This document shows, one piece after another, positions 16,707 through 24,814 of a DNA stretch of 64,000 nt; positions within the stretch are counted from its first letter, which is position 1; each line of letters begins with the position of its first letter. Source of the DNA: Ornatilinea sp. GTDB lineage: Bacteria; Chloroflexota; Anaerolineae; Anaerolineales; Anaerolineaceae. The stretch lies in assembly GCA_018433975.1 (NCBI GenBank), contig JAHDQE010000058.1, positions 1 through 64,000 on the forward strand, in the 5' to 3' direction. The notes under the pieces are model-generated. The model was not told where the DNA came from. It saw only the letters and a program-made list of their open reading frames with translations, and made no database searches. A program made the translations under genes and the position numbers.

Positions 16707-17603
16707 ATGATGGAAAAGAATTCCCCCCCCGTTTGCTCTTATGAAGGTTCAGATTACCAATCCTCCTTTTGGGATCAGGGAGAACGCGCGTACGAAGACG
16801 CCTCCGAAAAAGCAGCCCTTAAGCGGCTGCTTCCCAAGGGCGGCAGACTGCTGCTGGAGTTAGGCGCAGGAGCAGGTCGAAATACGCCCCGTTACACAGG
16901 TTTCGAGCAGATCGTTCTTCTGGATTATTCCCATACTCAACTTGAGCAGGCCAGAGACCGGTTAGGGATCAGCGAACGCTATCGCTATGTAGCCGCCGAT
17001 ATCTATCACCTGCCTTTTGTTAAAGGATTGTTTGACTCTGCCACCATGATCCGGACGCTTCACCACATGGCAGATGCCAAACGGGCCCTGGACCAGGTAC
17101 GACAAACTCTGGAACCCGGCAGCACTTTTATCCTTGAATTTGCGAACAAGCGCAACCTGAAATCAATTCTGCGCTATATGCTTCACAAGCAAAACTGGAA
17201 CCCTTTTACTCCGGAACCCATTGAATTCGCCGCCCTTAATTTTGATTTCCATCCGGCAACGGTTCGGGCCTGGCTGCAGCTCAGCGGTTTTGCTATCGAA
17301 CAGCAGTTGACCGTGTCCCATTTCCGGGTCGGATTCCTGAAGCGCGCCCTTCCGCTTAAACTGCTGGTTTGGATGGATACGGTCCTCCAGCCTACAGGAA
17401 ACTTCTGGCAGCTCTCTCCCAGCATCTTTGTGCGCAACAAAGCCATCGGAGAAACTCCCATCGCCCAACCCGGCACATTCTTCCGCTGCCCGGTGTGTGG
17501 TGAACCCCTTGCCGACACCCCGCCGGAATTGGTATGTTCCGGCTGCCATCGGACATATCCGGTCACAGATGGCATTTATGACTTCCGTATTGACCAGGAT
17601 TAA
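16707..17603 (+). CDS. class I SAM-dependent methyltransferase with C-terminal zinc-finger (Trm112-like) domain
   Basis: A 298-residue protein. Residues about 45-150 form a Rossmann methyltransferase: motif I LLLELGAGAGRNTPRY, the acidic strand end LLDYSH, and YRYVAADIYHLPF with a UbiE-like RTLHHM. The last 40 residues hold CPVCGEPL and CSGCHRTYPV, a four-Cys zinc-binding module ending in DGIYDFR as in Trm112/YbaR proteins. Substrate is not evident: lipid, quinone or tRNA targets are all possible. It lies downstream of the SRP RNA and ends at a bidirectional terminator. Confidence 0.8.
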   Translation: MMEKNSPPVCSYEGSDYQSSFWDQGERAYEDASEKAALKRLLPKGGRLLLELGAGAGRNTPRYTGFEQIVLLDYSHTQLEQARDRLGISERYRYVAADIYHLPFVKGLFDSATMIRTLHHMADAKRALDQVRQTLEPGSTFILEFANKRNLKSILRYMLHKQNWNPFTPEPIEFAALNFDFHPATVRAWLQLSGFAIEQQLTVSHFRVGFLKRALPLKLLVWMDTVLQPTGNFWQLSPSIFVRNKAIGETPIAQPGTFFRCPVCGEPLADTPPELVCSGCHRTYPVTDGIYDFRIDQD

Positions 17604-17609
17604 ATCAAC

Positions 17610-17644
17610 AAAGCGCCGGTTCACAATTAGACCGACGCTTTTTC
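17610..17644. terminator. bidirectional terminator between convergent methyltransferase genes
   Basis: AAAGCG and CGGT pair with ACCG and CGCTTT around a 10-base loop, with one mismatch, followed by a T run on the plus strand. Confidence 0.7.
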
Positions 17645-17663
17645 TATGCGTTTCCATGTATTT

Positions 17664-18398
17664 CTAAATCTTTTCCACCACCCAAAAATGGGATAACCCG
17701 AAGGCCCGAAACGGCGTTTTTTCAAGCCATTGAAGCACACCTCGCAGCATTTTTCCTGCCGTGGGGTAACGAGCAATCACATTATCATAGGCTCCAAACA
17801 CCGTGGTCCGGCGCACAAAACGCACCGGAAGTCCATCAAACAAACGCTGCAAATCCCTGCGGGTATAGACATTCACATGAGGCGCAAGTTTATCCCGCCA
17901 GCGGCGCGGGAGATAGTTGACCAGAGGAATATTTCCAAAATGATATTCCCCTTTCCAGTAAATTCCATGCGTCTCAAAAGGATAGCCACGGTTCGGGCAG
18001 AACAACATCAGTCTGCCACCGGGTTTCAAAGCACGAACAATCTCACGAATGGTCAGTTGATCATTCTGGACATGTTCCAGTACTTCATGATTCAAAATCA
18101 AATCAAACGTATTGGAGGGAAGTGGTAAGTATTCCCCGACGCCGCATAAAACTTCGAGATTCAACGCTGCGGCCTGCTGCACACGTTCCAATTCCACATC
18201 CAATCCAACTGCAAAAGCCGCATCCGGCGCCAGGTGAGAAAGATATGCCCCCACACCACAGCCATCCACAAACACCTTCCCGGAAGCCCGCGCACCTGCC
18301 GCTTTCAAAATCATCTCAAGACGGCGTTCCTGCCCAGCTCGCCAGACGTAGGAAGGCTCCCCGCGCAGTGCGGCTTTTTCAGAGTGCTGTTCTTTCAT
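17664..18398 (-). CDS. class I SAM-dependent methyltransferase
   Basis: A 244-residue methyltransferase. Motif I is VFVDGCGVGAYLSHL, the ribose-binding acid is in AVGLDVELE, motif II/III reads YLPLPSNTFDLILNHEVLEH and ALKPGGRLMLFCPN. The C-terminal part (RRDLQRLFDGLPVRFVRRT) resembles UbiG/glycosyl-cluster methyltransferases. ATG at 18398 lies eight bases after the stop of the histidine kinase gene, so both are one transcript; GAGAGAGA serves as ribosome site. A longer frame into the kinase gene is rejected. Substrate unknown. Confidence 0.82.
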   Translation of the reverse strand: MKEQHSEKAALRGEPSYVWRAGQERRLEMILKAAGARASGKVFVDGCGVGAYLSHLAPDAAFAVGLDVELERVQQAAALNLEVLCGVGEYLPLPSNTFDLILNHEVLEHVQNDQLTIREIVRALKPGGRLMLFCPNRGYPFETHGIYWKGEYHFGNIPLVNYLPRRWRDKLAPHVNVYTRRDLQRLFDGLPVRFVRRTTVFGAYDNVIARYPTAGKMLRGVLQWLEKTPFRAFGLSHFWVVEKI

Positions 18399-18405
18399 CA
18401 ATTTT

Positions 18406-20067
18406 TTATCTCTCTCGTGAATAAGGTACCCAAGCAAGTACAGATGAGCCCTCACCCGGTTCGGTGGAAAGATCTACATCTCCCCCTACATTGCGGGCGC
18501 GTGTACTCATGTTTGAAAGGCCATGCCCCAGGGTCTGGCGAACCTGGTCCAGATTGAACCCCCGCCCGTCATCACGGACTTCCAATAAAGCCCGATCGGC
18601 CGTTGTCCATAAATTGACATACACATGGTTAGCGTGAGCATGTTTGGCGATGTTTGCCAGAGCCTCCTGACAGATATGGAAAAGCGCCATTGCATGGGCG
18701 TCCGGCAGATCCGCCATACCATCCGTAGGTCCCTGAAGCGAAACCTCCACCAGAGTATTGGCTCGAAATTCACTTACCAGACGGCGCACGCCGCGCATTA
18801 AATTCTCATCATGGAGCTGGTGGGGGCGTAAATCCAGAATGTAAGACCGGATATCCCGAATTGTACTGTTCAAATCTTCAATCGCCTGCTCGATTCGTTT
18901 ATAGGCTTTATCCGTATCATCCGCCATCAGCAATCGAGCATGTTCCAGGATCAACCCTACTCCATAAATCGATTGAATGACTCCATCATGCAAATCCATG
19001 CCAATCCGTTCGCGCTCTTCCAGAACCGCAAGCCGCCGCTGCTGCATATTCAAATGTACATTTTCAATTGCCATCGCGAGCCAGGAAGTAATTGCGGTAA
19101 GATACTGTTCCTCTAAAGGTTGGAGCGCATGGCCTTCACGGGTACCAACACACAGCACACCCAGAACGCCCTGACGGACGATCATCGGCAAACACATGAC
19201 TTGTCCAAGGCTCCCCTTGGCGACTGCCGGGGCCAGATCGTACCCATTCATCTGAGTTGGCAGCTTAATCCGTCGAATTTCGGCTTCTTCAGCCGTTTTT
19301 CCTACCAGGCCCTCTCCAATCCAGAAACGTGTTTTATTCCACAGAGCAGGGATTTGAGCGCCACGATGCTTTATCAGGCTGAACAACTTGCGGTCATCTT
19401 GTCCCAGAAAAACTTCAATGACTTCCAACCCCATATTTTCAAGAATATAGGCCAAGCCCTTATCCAGAATCTGATCAATATCGGTTGAAGCTACCAGAGA
19501 AGTAGCCAAGTCATTAAGTTGAATCAGATTTTCATTGCGATGGGAAAGTTCTTTATAGAGACGGGCATTCGATATAGCAATTGCCGCATAGGCCGCCAGC
19601 ATTTCCATGACCTGTTCATCAGCTTCCGTGAAGTCCAGGTTATCGGCTTTATTGGTGATATAAATCTGCCCTAATTGTCGGTCACCGGAAAGGATTGGCA
19701 CGCCCAAAAACGAAGTCATAACCGGGTGATGCTCCGGGAAACCGGCACTGCGCGGGTCTTCAGCGATGTTGGAAACCCGAACAACCTTACGGGAGTTCAT
19801 CAACACGCCGAGCAATCCCTTGCCTTTGGGAGGGTGTTCCATTTTGTCTATATCCGCTTTCGGCATTCCCACCGGAACAAACTGCAAAATCTCTCCGTCT
19901 TCCCCCAATACGCCTACGGCTGCATATTCCGCATTGGTCTGGCGACACGCTTCGTTGGCAATCCGTCCCAGCAAAGACTCCAATGACATATCTCGAACCA
20001 AATCAAGACTGGCACGATGAAGCGCAGTCATTCGTTCTTCAAGTTGTTCACAGGATAATATCACCAT
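18406..20067 (-). CDS. GAF-domain sensor histidine kinase (NarX/DesK-type HisKA_3)
   Basis: A 553-residue soluble two-component kinase. Two GAF sensor domains occupy roughly residues 20-165 and 190-335. The dimerisation/phosphoacceptor helix has ERERIGMDLHDGVIQSIYG, with the His of HDG as phosphorylation site, followed by a HATPase_c domain with the N box CQEALANIAKHAHA and G boxes in VRDDGRGF and GHGLSNMSTRA. There is no membrane segment, so it senses a cytoplasmic signal. Such kinases usually pair with LuxR/NarL-type regulators, but none is adjacent; the receiver-only protein at 21.9-22.3 kb is the nearest candidate. It is followed by a methyltransferase gene in the same transcript. Confidence 0.9.
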   Translation of the reverse strand: MVILSCEQLEERMTALHRASLDLVRDMSLESLLGRIANEACRQTNAEYAAVGVLGEDGEILQFVPVGMPKADIDKMEHPPKGKGLLGVLMNSRKVVRVSNIAEDPRSAGFPEHHPVMTSFLGVPILSGDRQLGQIYITNKADNLDFTEADEQVMEMLAAYAAIAISNARLYKELSHRNENLIQLNDLATSLVASTDIDQILDKGLAYILENMGLEVIEVFLGQDDRKLFSLIKHRGAQIPALWNKTRFWIGEGLVGKTAEEAEIRRIKLPTQMNGYDLAPAVAKGSLGQVMCLPMIVRQGVLGVLCVGTREGHALQPLEEQYLTAITSWLAMAIENVHLNMQQRRLAVLEERERIGMDLHDGVIQSIYGVGLILEHARLLMADDTDKAYKRIEQAIEDLNSTIRDIRSYILDLRPHQLHDENLMRGVRRLVSEFRANTLVEVSLQGPTDGMADLPDAHAMALFHICQEALANIAKHAHANHVYVNLWTTADRALLEVRDDGRGFNLDQVRQTLGHGLSNMSTRARNVGGDVDLSTEPGEGSSVLAWVPYSRER

Positions 20068-20083
20068 AATGCAGACCGCCTAA

Positions 20084-20113
20084 ATTGTACTTGAAAGACT
20101 TTGAACTCGTCAA
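20084..20113 (-). promoter_or_regulatory. promoter of the histidine kinase gene
   Basis: On the minus strand TTGACG, 18-bp spacer and TACAAT. The -10 ends 16 bases before the ATG at 20067; GGCGG lies between. Confidence 0.65.
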
Positions 20114-20138
20114 ATCTTTCCCGTAGAAACTTTACGGA

Positions 20139-20176
20139 TTTATGTTAAGACTTTCACATTCTTATTTTAACATAAA
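20139..20176. promoter_or_regulatory. 10-bp inverted repeat in divergent promoter region, possible operator
   Basis: TTTATGTTAA (20139-20148) and TTAACATAAA (20167-20176) are perfect complements 18 bp apart, upstream of the kinase promoter. The spacing suits a dimeric regulator. A TATAAT at 20291 with GGAGG at 20304 serves the rightward gene. Confidence 0.4.
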
Positions 20177-20314
20177 ATCGCCCTTTATTGTCCAAAATAA
20201 ACCTTTTATTTCCGACAAACCAATCCGATTTACGAGTTTGAATACATCCATAAACTTTTACTCTGTTTATGGAATTTGTGAACTCTTCGGTATAATTCTA
20301 ACCGGAGGAACGAA

Positions 20315-20959
20315 ATGACTAACCCGACCCATTCTCGCAAACAAGAGGAAGAACTCCGGAAGCAAGAAGGCAGAATGCCGCCCGGACAATCTCTGGCGCG
20401 GCGGCTTCCCATTTTACATTATGGAGCAATTCCGGCATTTGACCCTGCTACCTGGAATTTCCGCGTTTGGGGAGAAATTGAGGAACCGATTACCCTGTCC
20501 TGGGAAGAATTCCAAAAACTGCCGCGCACAACCCTGCAAATGGATGTGCATTGTGTGACCCGATGGAGTAAACTGGACACCGTCTGGGAAGGCGTCGCGG
20601 TTAAGACACTGCTTGAATGTGGTTTGTTCAAACTGCGCCCCACTGCCCGGTTTGTCCTGCAACACGCCGAAATGGGCTACACCACAAACCTTCCGCTGGA
20701 AATCGTACTGGCCGATAATTTCCTTCTAGCAACCCATTTTGAAGGCCAGCCGCTGACACCGGAGCATGGCGCACCTCTACGGGGAATTGTGGGTGCGATT
20801 CCCAATCAACCTAATCTCAAGACACCTTACTTCTGGAAAGGGGCTAAATGGCTGCGTGGGCTGGAATTCCTTTCAGAAGACAACCCCGGGTTTTGGGAAC
20901 AGGCCGGATATCACAATGAAGGCAACATCTGGAAAGAACAGCGGACTGCCCGGTCCTGA
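20315..20959 (+). CDS. sulfite-oxidase-like molybdopterin-binding oxidoreductase (MsrP/YedY-like, without export signal)
   Basis: A 214-residue protein with the oxidoreductase molybdopterin-binding fold. The Mo-coordinating Cys is in VHCVTRWSKLDTVWEGV, the start of the domain is FDPATWNFRVWGEIEEP, and LRGIVGAIPNQPNLKTPYFWKGAKW resembles the cofactor-binding end of the fold. No twin-arginine signal is present, unlike MsrP, so it is probably cytoplasmic. Family members oxidise sulfite or reduce oxidised methionine; substrate undetermined. Good GGAGG ribosome site six bases before the ATG. Confidence 0.87.
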   Translation: MTNPTHSRKQEEELRKQEGRMPPGQSLARRLPILHYGAIPAFDPATWNFRVWGEIEEPITLSWEEFQKLPRTTLQMDVHCVTRWSKLDTVWEGVAVKTLLECGLFKLRPTARFVLQHAEMGYTTNLPLEIVLADNFLLATHFEGQPLTPEHGAPLRGIVGAIPNQPNLKTPYFWKGAKWLRGLEFLSEDNPGFWEQAGYHNEGNIWKEQRTARS

Positions 20960-20987
20960 CCTCACAAATTTAATAAACAGGTTTAAA

Positions 20988-21020
20988 AACCGCTCCAGAT
21001 ATTCCTGTCCGGGGGCGGTT
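20988..21020. terminator. hairpin between convergent genes
   Basis: AACCGCTCC pairs with GGGGGCGGTT with one mismatch; no U run on the plus strand. Confidence 0.5.
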
Positions 21021-21040
21021 ATCGTCTGGCAAGCTTTGCG

Positions 21041-21931
21041 CTACGGATGGGGCCGCGACCGGTGCATTTCGATCCGGCGAAACACTTCAAAGAAATTCAT
21101 TTGAAGCAATGCCGGAAGATGCGGGTCACCCAGGGCAATATTTTCAGTATAAGTATCCAATCCGGGGAAATTCCGGTAAAGATGGCCCAGCAGCGCCTTT
21201 GCAACTCGAATCGGATCTCCACGCTCTGTGTAAAAAATAAAGTGAGAAAGCAAAAGTTCTTGACGGCGGAAGATCATCCAACCGGATTCGCCGTCCTCCA
21301 TCTCCACTTTAAGAGCCATCACATCCCCGGCATTCCGCAGCGACTCTATTTCATTGGTCCACGCCTGTCCTGTGGAAATTTTTTGAGAAAACTGCGCCAG
21401 CGCTTCATTGGTCTCATACCAGGCAGGAATTCCCTCCAATTCCCCTTCTGCCGTTCCAGGTGCCCGTCTCAGAATCAACAAAACCCGGGTTTCCTGAAAT
21501 CCACTCTTTGAAAACAGTTCATGCCCGGGATTATTGCCCTCAATCACTTCTAAAATGGCGTTTTCCAACCCCATTTCGTCCGATTTTTTCAACAAATATT
21601 GCATGATCCGGGTGCCAGTACCCTGTCTTCGCCGGACAGGCAGCACCCCCAGACGGGTAATCCAACTGCGATTCTCCCTCACGCCCAACATCCCCAGCCC
21701 CAGCATGACCTCGTCTTCCATCGCCACAACGGATTGTTCCAGATCTACATCATAAACATCAATATAGACCTGTAAACGAGCCGCGTTCATTGGCATAGGC
21801 ACCAGATAGTCTACTCGCGTCTGGTTATAGGCATTGGTTAATTCTTGAACGGTGAAATGACTGGCAGGGATGAGGTTTTTGGGCATTTTGTAGGATTCTT
21901 TTAAAGGATCGCTCTGAGAAAAGCGTTTCAC
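21041..21931 (-). CDS. GNAT-family N-acetyltransferase
   Basis: A 296-residue protein with one clear GNAT domain in its first half: LGMLGVRENRSWITRLGVLP, the acetyl-CoA loop RRRQGTGTRIMQYLL and LEVIEGNNPGHELFSKSGF. The second half may be a divergent repeat of the fold. It is coupled to the response regulator gene, whose TGA overlaps a GTG start (GTGA); an ATG at 21886 giving a 281-residue product is the alternative. Substrate unknown. Confidence 0.78.
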   Translation of the reverse strand: MKRFSQSDPLKESYKMPKNLIPASHFTVQELTNAYNQTRVDYLVPMPMNAARLQVYIDVYDVDLEQSVVAMEDEVMLGLGMLGVRENRSWITRLGVLPVRRRQGTGTRIMQYLLKKSDEMGLENAILEVIEGNNPGHELFSKSGFQETRVLLILRRAPGTAEGELEGIPAWYETNEALAQFSQKISTGQAWTNEIESLRNAGDVMALKVEMEDGESGWMIFRRQELLLSHFIFYTERGDPIRVAKALLGHLYRNFPGLDTYTENIALGDPHLPALLQMNFFEVFRRIEMHRSRPHP

Positions 21932-22305
21932 GCCCCCTGACCCTGATTCAGAAAATGGTTAACGGTCTGGATAAATTGGCGAATATTCAGTGGTTTTCCG
22001 ATAAAAGCATCACAACCATAAGCATCCACCATCCGCCTGGCAGTTTCCTCCGGCCAGGCTGTAACCACAACAATCGGGACATCTGCCAGACCTGGTTCTT
22101 TACGCAGATAACCAACCAGCGTTTGACCATCCATATCCGGCAAACCCAAATCCAACAAAATCAACGCGGGTTTGCTTGATCTCGCCAGATTCAAGCCTGT
22201 TTCAGCGGTATCTGCCCAGACCACATCATAACCCTGAGTTCCCAGGGCCTTCTTTACCAGAATTGCGTTATCTGAAATGTCTTCAATCAATAGAATCTTG
22301 GGCAT
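21928..22305 (-). CDS. single-domain response regulator (CheY/Spo0F-like receiver)
   Basis: A 125-residue receiver domain and nothing else. The acidic pocket is IEDISD, the phosphorylated Asp is in ALILLDLGLPDMDG, the switch Thr is in VVVTAW and the Lys is in IGKPL. Without an output domain it must act by contact or as a phosphorelay step. It may take phosphate from the kinase encoded at 18.4-20.1 kb, but they are separated by other genes on different transcripts. A TATAAT on the minus strand at 22347-22352 may be its -10. Confidence 0.9.
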   Translation of the reverse strand: MPKILLIEDISDNAILVKKALGTQGYDVVWADTAETGLNLARSSKPALILLDLGLPDMDGQTLVGYLRKEPGLADVPIVVVTAWPEETARRMVDAYGCDAFIGKPLNIRQFIQTVNHFLNQGQGA

Positions 22306-22462
22306 TTTCCAGTCCCGAATCTTAGAAATTTAGAACACCATTTCTGATTATAGTACAGGTTCTTAGGCGTTTCTCATTTACCGAACAGGTGTCAGCTATC
22401 TGTAAGGTCTTTGTAAATACCTGCCCAACCGGTCAGCCTTTCCAGTTCACCCAAAGAATCAC

Positions 22463-22491
22463 TTGACAGGTCCATCCGATCGCGATAGAAT
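22463..22491 (+). promoter_or_regulatory. promoter of the GntR/SdpI/ABC exporter locus
   Basis: TTGACA (22463-22468), 17-bp spacer, TAGAAT (22486-22491). The expected transcription start overlaps the tandem repeats that follow. Confidence 0.75.
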
Positions 22492-22496
22492 CTCGT

Positions 22497-22528
22497 ATAC
22501 AATGATACAATCATACAATGATACAATT
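22497..22528 (+). repeat. four tandem 8-bp repeats, likely operator of the GntR regulator
   Basis: ATACAATG, ATACAATC, ATACAATG and ATACAATT follow one another without gaps, differing only at the last base. They lie at the expected transcription start, 14 bp before the regulator's start codon. A direct-repeat operator bound by the encoded regulator is the simplest reading. Confidence 0.65.
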
Positions 22529-22541
22529 CAACGAGGTGAAA

Positions 22542-22997
22542 ATGGATGAAATTGAAATTGATTTTCGTTCCGAAGAACCCATCTATTTGCAAATTATTCA
22601 ACAAATTGAATCGCAAGTTCTCAGTAAACAATTAAAGCCCGGGGATCAACTTCCCCCTGTTCGAGAACTGGCACAGGAACTGAACGTAAATTTCAATACT
22701 GTTGCACGTGCTTACCGTATCATGGATGACAATGGATTAATCTCTACCCAGCAAGGCCGAGGCACGTTCCTGCTCGAAGCACCTTCTGAAGAAATGAGTA
22801 CCAATATGCGTTACCAGGCTCTTAACAATTTCACTCAACACTATATTGAACAGGCATTTCAATTAGGCTTCTCTCCTCAAGACATCATCGATGCCTTTGA
22901 AAAACAACTCCATCTTTTCGATGAAACCATGGAGCCGGATTCTTTACAGGATCATTCAACAGTCCCTGTCGATCTTACAGGCCAAAGGCCCCAATAA
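22542..22997 (+). CDS. GntR-family (YtrA-type) transcriptional regulator
   Basis: A 151-residue repressor-type protein. Residues about 8-75 are the GntR winged helix: PIYLQIIQQIESQVLSKQLK, PGDQLPPVRELAQELNVN, NTVARAYRIMDDNGLI and QQGRGTF. The short C-terminal helical tail is that of the YtrA subfamily, which commonly represses an adjacent ABC transporter. That matches the layout here: SdpI-like gene, ABC exporter and YhfC-type gene downstream. ATG at 22542 has GAGGTG three bases upstream; an in-frame ATG at 22518 lies inside the tandem repeats and is rejected. Confidence 0.9.
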   Translation: MDEIEIDFRSEEPIYLQIIQQIESQVLSKQLKPGDQLPPVRELAQELNVNFNTVARAYRIMDDNGLISTQQGRGTFLLEAPSEEMSTNMRYQALNNFTQHYIEQAFQLGFSPQDIIDAFEKQLHLFDETMEPDSLQDHSTVPVDLTGQRPQ

Positions 22998-23114
22998 AGG
23001 CAAACGGACATTGCGTCCGGTACTTACCTCTTCCAGGCCCTGTCTTTCCTCAAACGAATTCAAATTTTTTATGGATGAACTTCCTGTCCTATAACGATGT
23101 TAGAAAGGTTCACA

Positions 23115-23768
23115 ATGAATAAACGAAGCGTTCTCATTATCACATCTCTTGTTGTATTGGCCTCTATAATTCTGGGTATCATCGCATACCCCCAACTGCC
23201 TGAAATGGCAGCTTCTCATTGGGATGAGTTGGGCAACCCCAACGGCTACATGAGCCGTTTCTGGTCAGTAGTTCTGATTCCTTTGATGATCATTGGATTA
23301 ACCGCTCTGTTACTGTTCCTCCCCAATATTGACCCGTTGAAAAAAAACATTATCCGGTTCCAAACGGAATACAACAAGTTTATTGTGGTGATAGGGTTTT
23401 TCCTTTTATATGTTCACGCTCTTTCAATTTTCTGGAACCTGGGGTACAAATTCAACCTTTCGAGCATGATACTTCCCGGAATGGGCCTGTTTATCTTCTT
23501 CGTCGGAACGGTTATTGAAAAAGCCAAAAGGAACTTCTTTATCGGCATCCGCACGCCCTGGACATTATCCAGCGATACCGTTTGGGATAAGACCCATCAA
23601 CTAGGCGGAAAACTTTTTAAAATTTCAGGCGTGCTGACACTGGGCGGGTTCATCTTCCCCAATCAGTCCGCAATTTTTCTACTGGTTCCTCTGCTGGGAT
23701 CTTCGCTCTCCTTGACTGTATATTCTTATTTTCTTTTCAGGAAAGAAAACCCGGCCGGGCAGCAATAA
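23115..23768 (+). CDS. SdpI-family membrane protein (DUF1648 plus SdpI domain)
   Basis: A 217-residue protein with about six membrane segments. The N-terminal DUF1648 signature is YPQLPEMAASHWDELGNPNG, and the SdpI signature is FIGIRTPWTLSSDTVWDKTH. In Bacillus, SdpI gives immunity to the toxin SdpC and sequesters its repressor; other family members have unknown roles. Here it follows a YtrA-type regulator and precedes an ABC exporter, a setting that suggests envelope stress or antimicrobial peptide response. ATG at 23115 has AAAGG six bases upstream; ATG at 23097 has none. Confidence 0.87.
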   Translation: MNKRSVLIITSLVVLASIILGIIAYPQLPEMAASHWDELGNPNGYMSRFWSVVLIPLMIIGLTALLLFLPNIDPLKKNIIRFQTEYNKFIVVIGFFLLYVHALSIFWNLGYKFNLSSMILPGMGLFIFFVGTVIEKAKRNFFIGIRTPWTLSSDTVWDKTHQLGGKLFKISGVLTLGGFIFPNQSAIFLLVPLLGSSLSLTVYSYFLFRKENPAGQQ

Positions 23769-23792
23769 TTTATTCCCTCTATAGAGCATATA

Positions 23793-23808
23793 TGTTTCAC
23801 GTGAAACA
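23793..23808. promoter_or_regulatory. parS site 1 (perfect 16-bp palindrome)
   Basis: TGTTTCACGTGAAACA fits the conserved bacterial parS sequence bound by ParB during chromosome segregation at every position. It sits in the gap between the SdpI-like and ABC ATPase genes. Confidence 0.88.
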
Positions 23809-23830
23809 GTACGAAGCGTTGAAACCACTT

Positions 23831-23846
23831 TGTTTCACGTGAAACA
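23831..23846. promoter_or_regulatory. parS site 2 (perfect 16-bp palindrome)
   Basis: A second identical TGTTTCACGTGAAACA starts 38 bp after the first and ends 17 bp before the ABC ATPase start codon. No parA or parB gene lies in the window. Confidence 0.88.
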
Positions 23847-23863
23847 TTTGATTGGCAAAACAA

Positions 23864-24814
23864 ATGAAAACCATCATCACTGTATCCAATTTATCACACC
23901 GTTATGGCACCCACAAGGCGTTAGATGAAATCAATTTTTCTGTTAACCGCGGAGAAGTCCTGGGGTTATTAGGCCCCAACGGTGCCGGAAAAACCACCAC
24001 AATCCGTCTAATGAATGGGATTTTCAATCCTTCGTCAGGAAAAATTTCCATTCTGGGAATGGATCCAACAACCCAGGGAGAGCAGGTCCGCCGTCAAACC
24101 GGCGTGCTGACCGAAACACCTGCGCTCTACGAACGGCTTACTGCACGCCAGAATCTAGAGTTCTTTGGAACGATGACGGATCTCCCGTCACAGGAAAAAA
24201 ATACAAGGATTAAGGATTTACTCTCTTTCTTCCAGCTCGCTGACCGCGCGGATGACCGGGTAGAATCTTTCAGCAAAGGTATGAAGCAGCGTCTGGCTCT
24301 GGCCCGTGCCGTTCTGCACCACCCTCAAGTTTTGTTTCTGGATGAACCAACTTCCGGGCTGGACCCGGAATCCGCCAGCCAGGTCCATGACCTGATCCTG
24401 ACTGCCAGAAAAAACAATGGACAAACCACGGTTCTTTGCACCCATAATTTATATGAAGCGCAACGACTTTGCAACCGGTTGGCAATTATGAAAAAAGGAG
24501 AAATCTTAGCTTTCGGAAGTTTAGAACAGCTTCGCCAACAATTTTCTCCGGGCATTGATCTGAAGGTAAAGCTGGAATACCTCCTTTCGGCAGATGCCAT
24601 TAATGCTCTGAGCAAAAATGGCGGTATCCGCCAAACTCAGGATGAGAATGGGACCATTTGCACACTGCATATTGAAATGGAATCGGTTATCCCGGATATT
24701 GTAAATAGACTCATCCAACACGATGCGCGTATTCTGGCATTGGTACCGCTTGAACCTACTCTGGAGCAGATTTATTTTCAATTACAAAATAATGGGAACG
24801 CAGGTGCAAAATGA
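23864..24814 (+). CDS. ABC exporter ATP-binding protein
   Basis: A 316-residue ATPase of the drug/bacteriocin-exporter type (CcmA/NatA-like). Walker A is GPNGAGKTT, the ABC signature FSKGMKQRLALARA, Walker B VLFLDEPTSGLD and the switch His CTHN. A C-terminal extension of about 90 residues follows, as is common in two-gene exporters. It overlaps the permease gene by four bases (ATGA). Start is ATG 23864; an in-frame TTG at 23852 is less likely. The second parS site lies directly upstream, in what would be its promoter or leader. Confidence 0.9.
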   Translation: MKTIITVSNLSHRYGTHKALDEINFSVNRGEVLGLLGPNGAGKTTTIRLMNGIFNPSSGKISILGMDPTTQGEQVRRQTGVLTETPALYERLTARQNLEFFGTMTDLPSQEKNTRIKDLLSFFQLADRADDRVESFSKGMKQRLALARAVLHHPQVLFLDEPTSGLDPESASQVHDLILTARKNNGQTTVLCTHNLYEAQRLCNRLAIMKKGEILAFGSLEQLRQQFSPGIDLKVKLEYLLSADAINALSKNGGIRQTQDENGTICTLHIEMESVIPDIVNRLIQHDARILALVPLEPTLEQIYFQLQNNGNAGAK

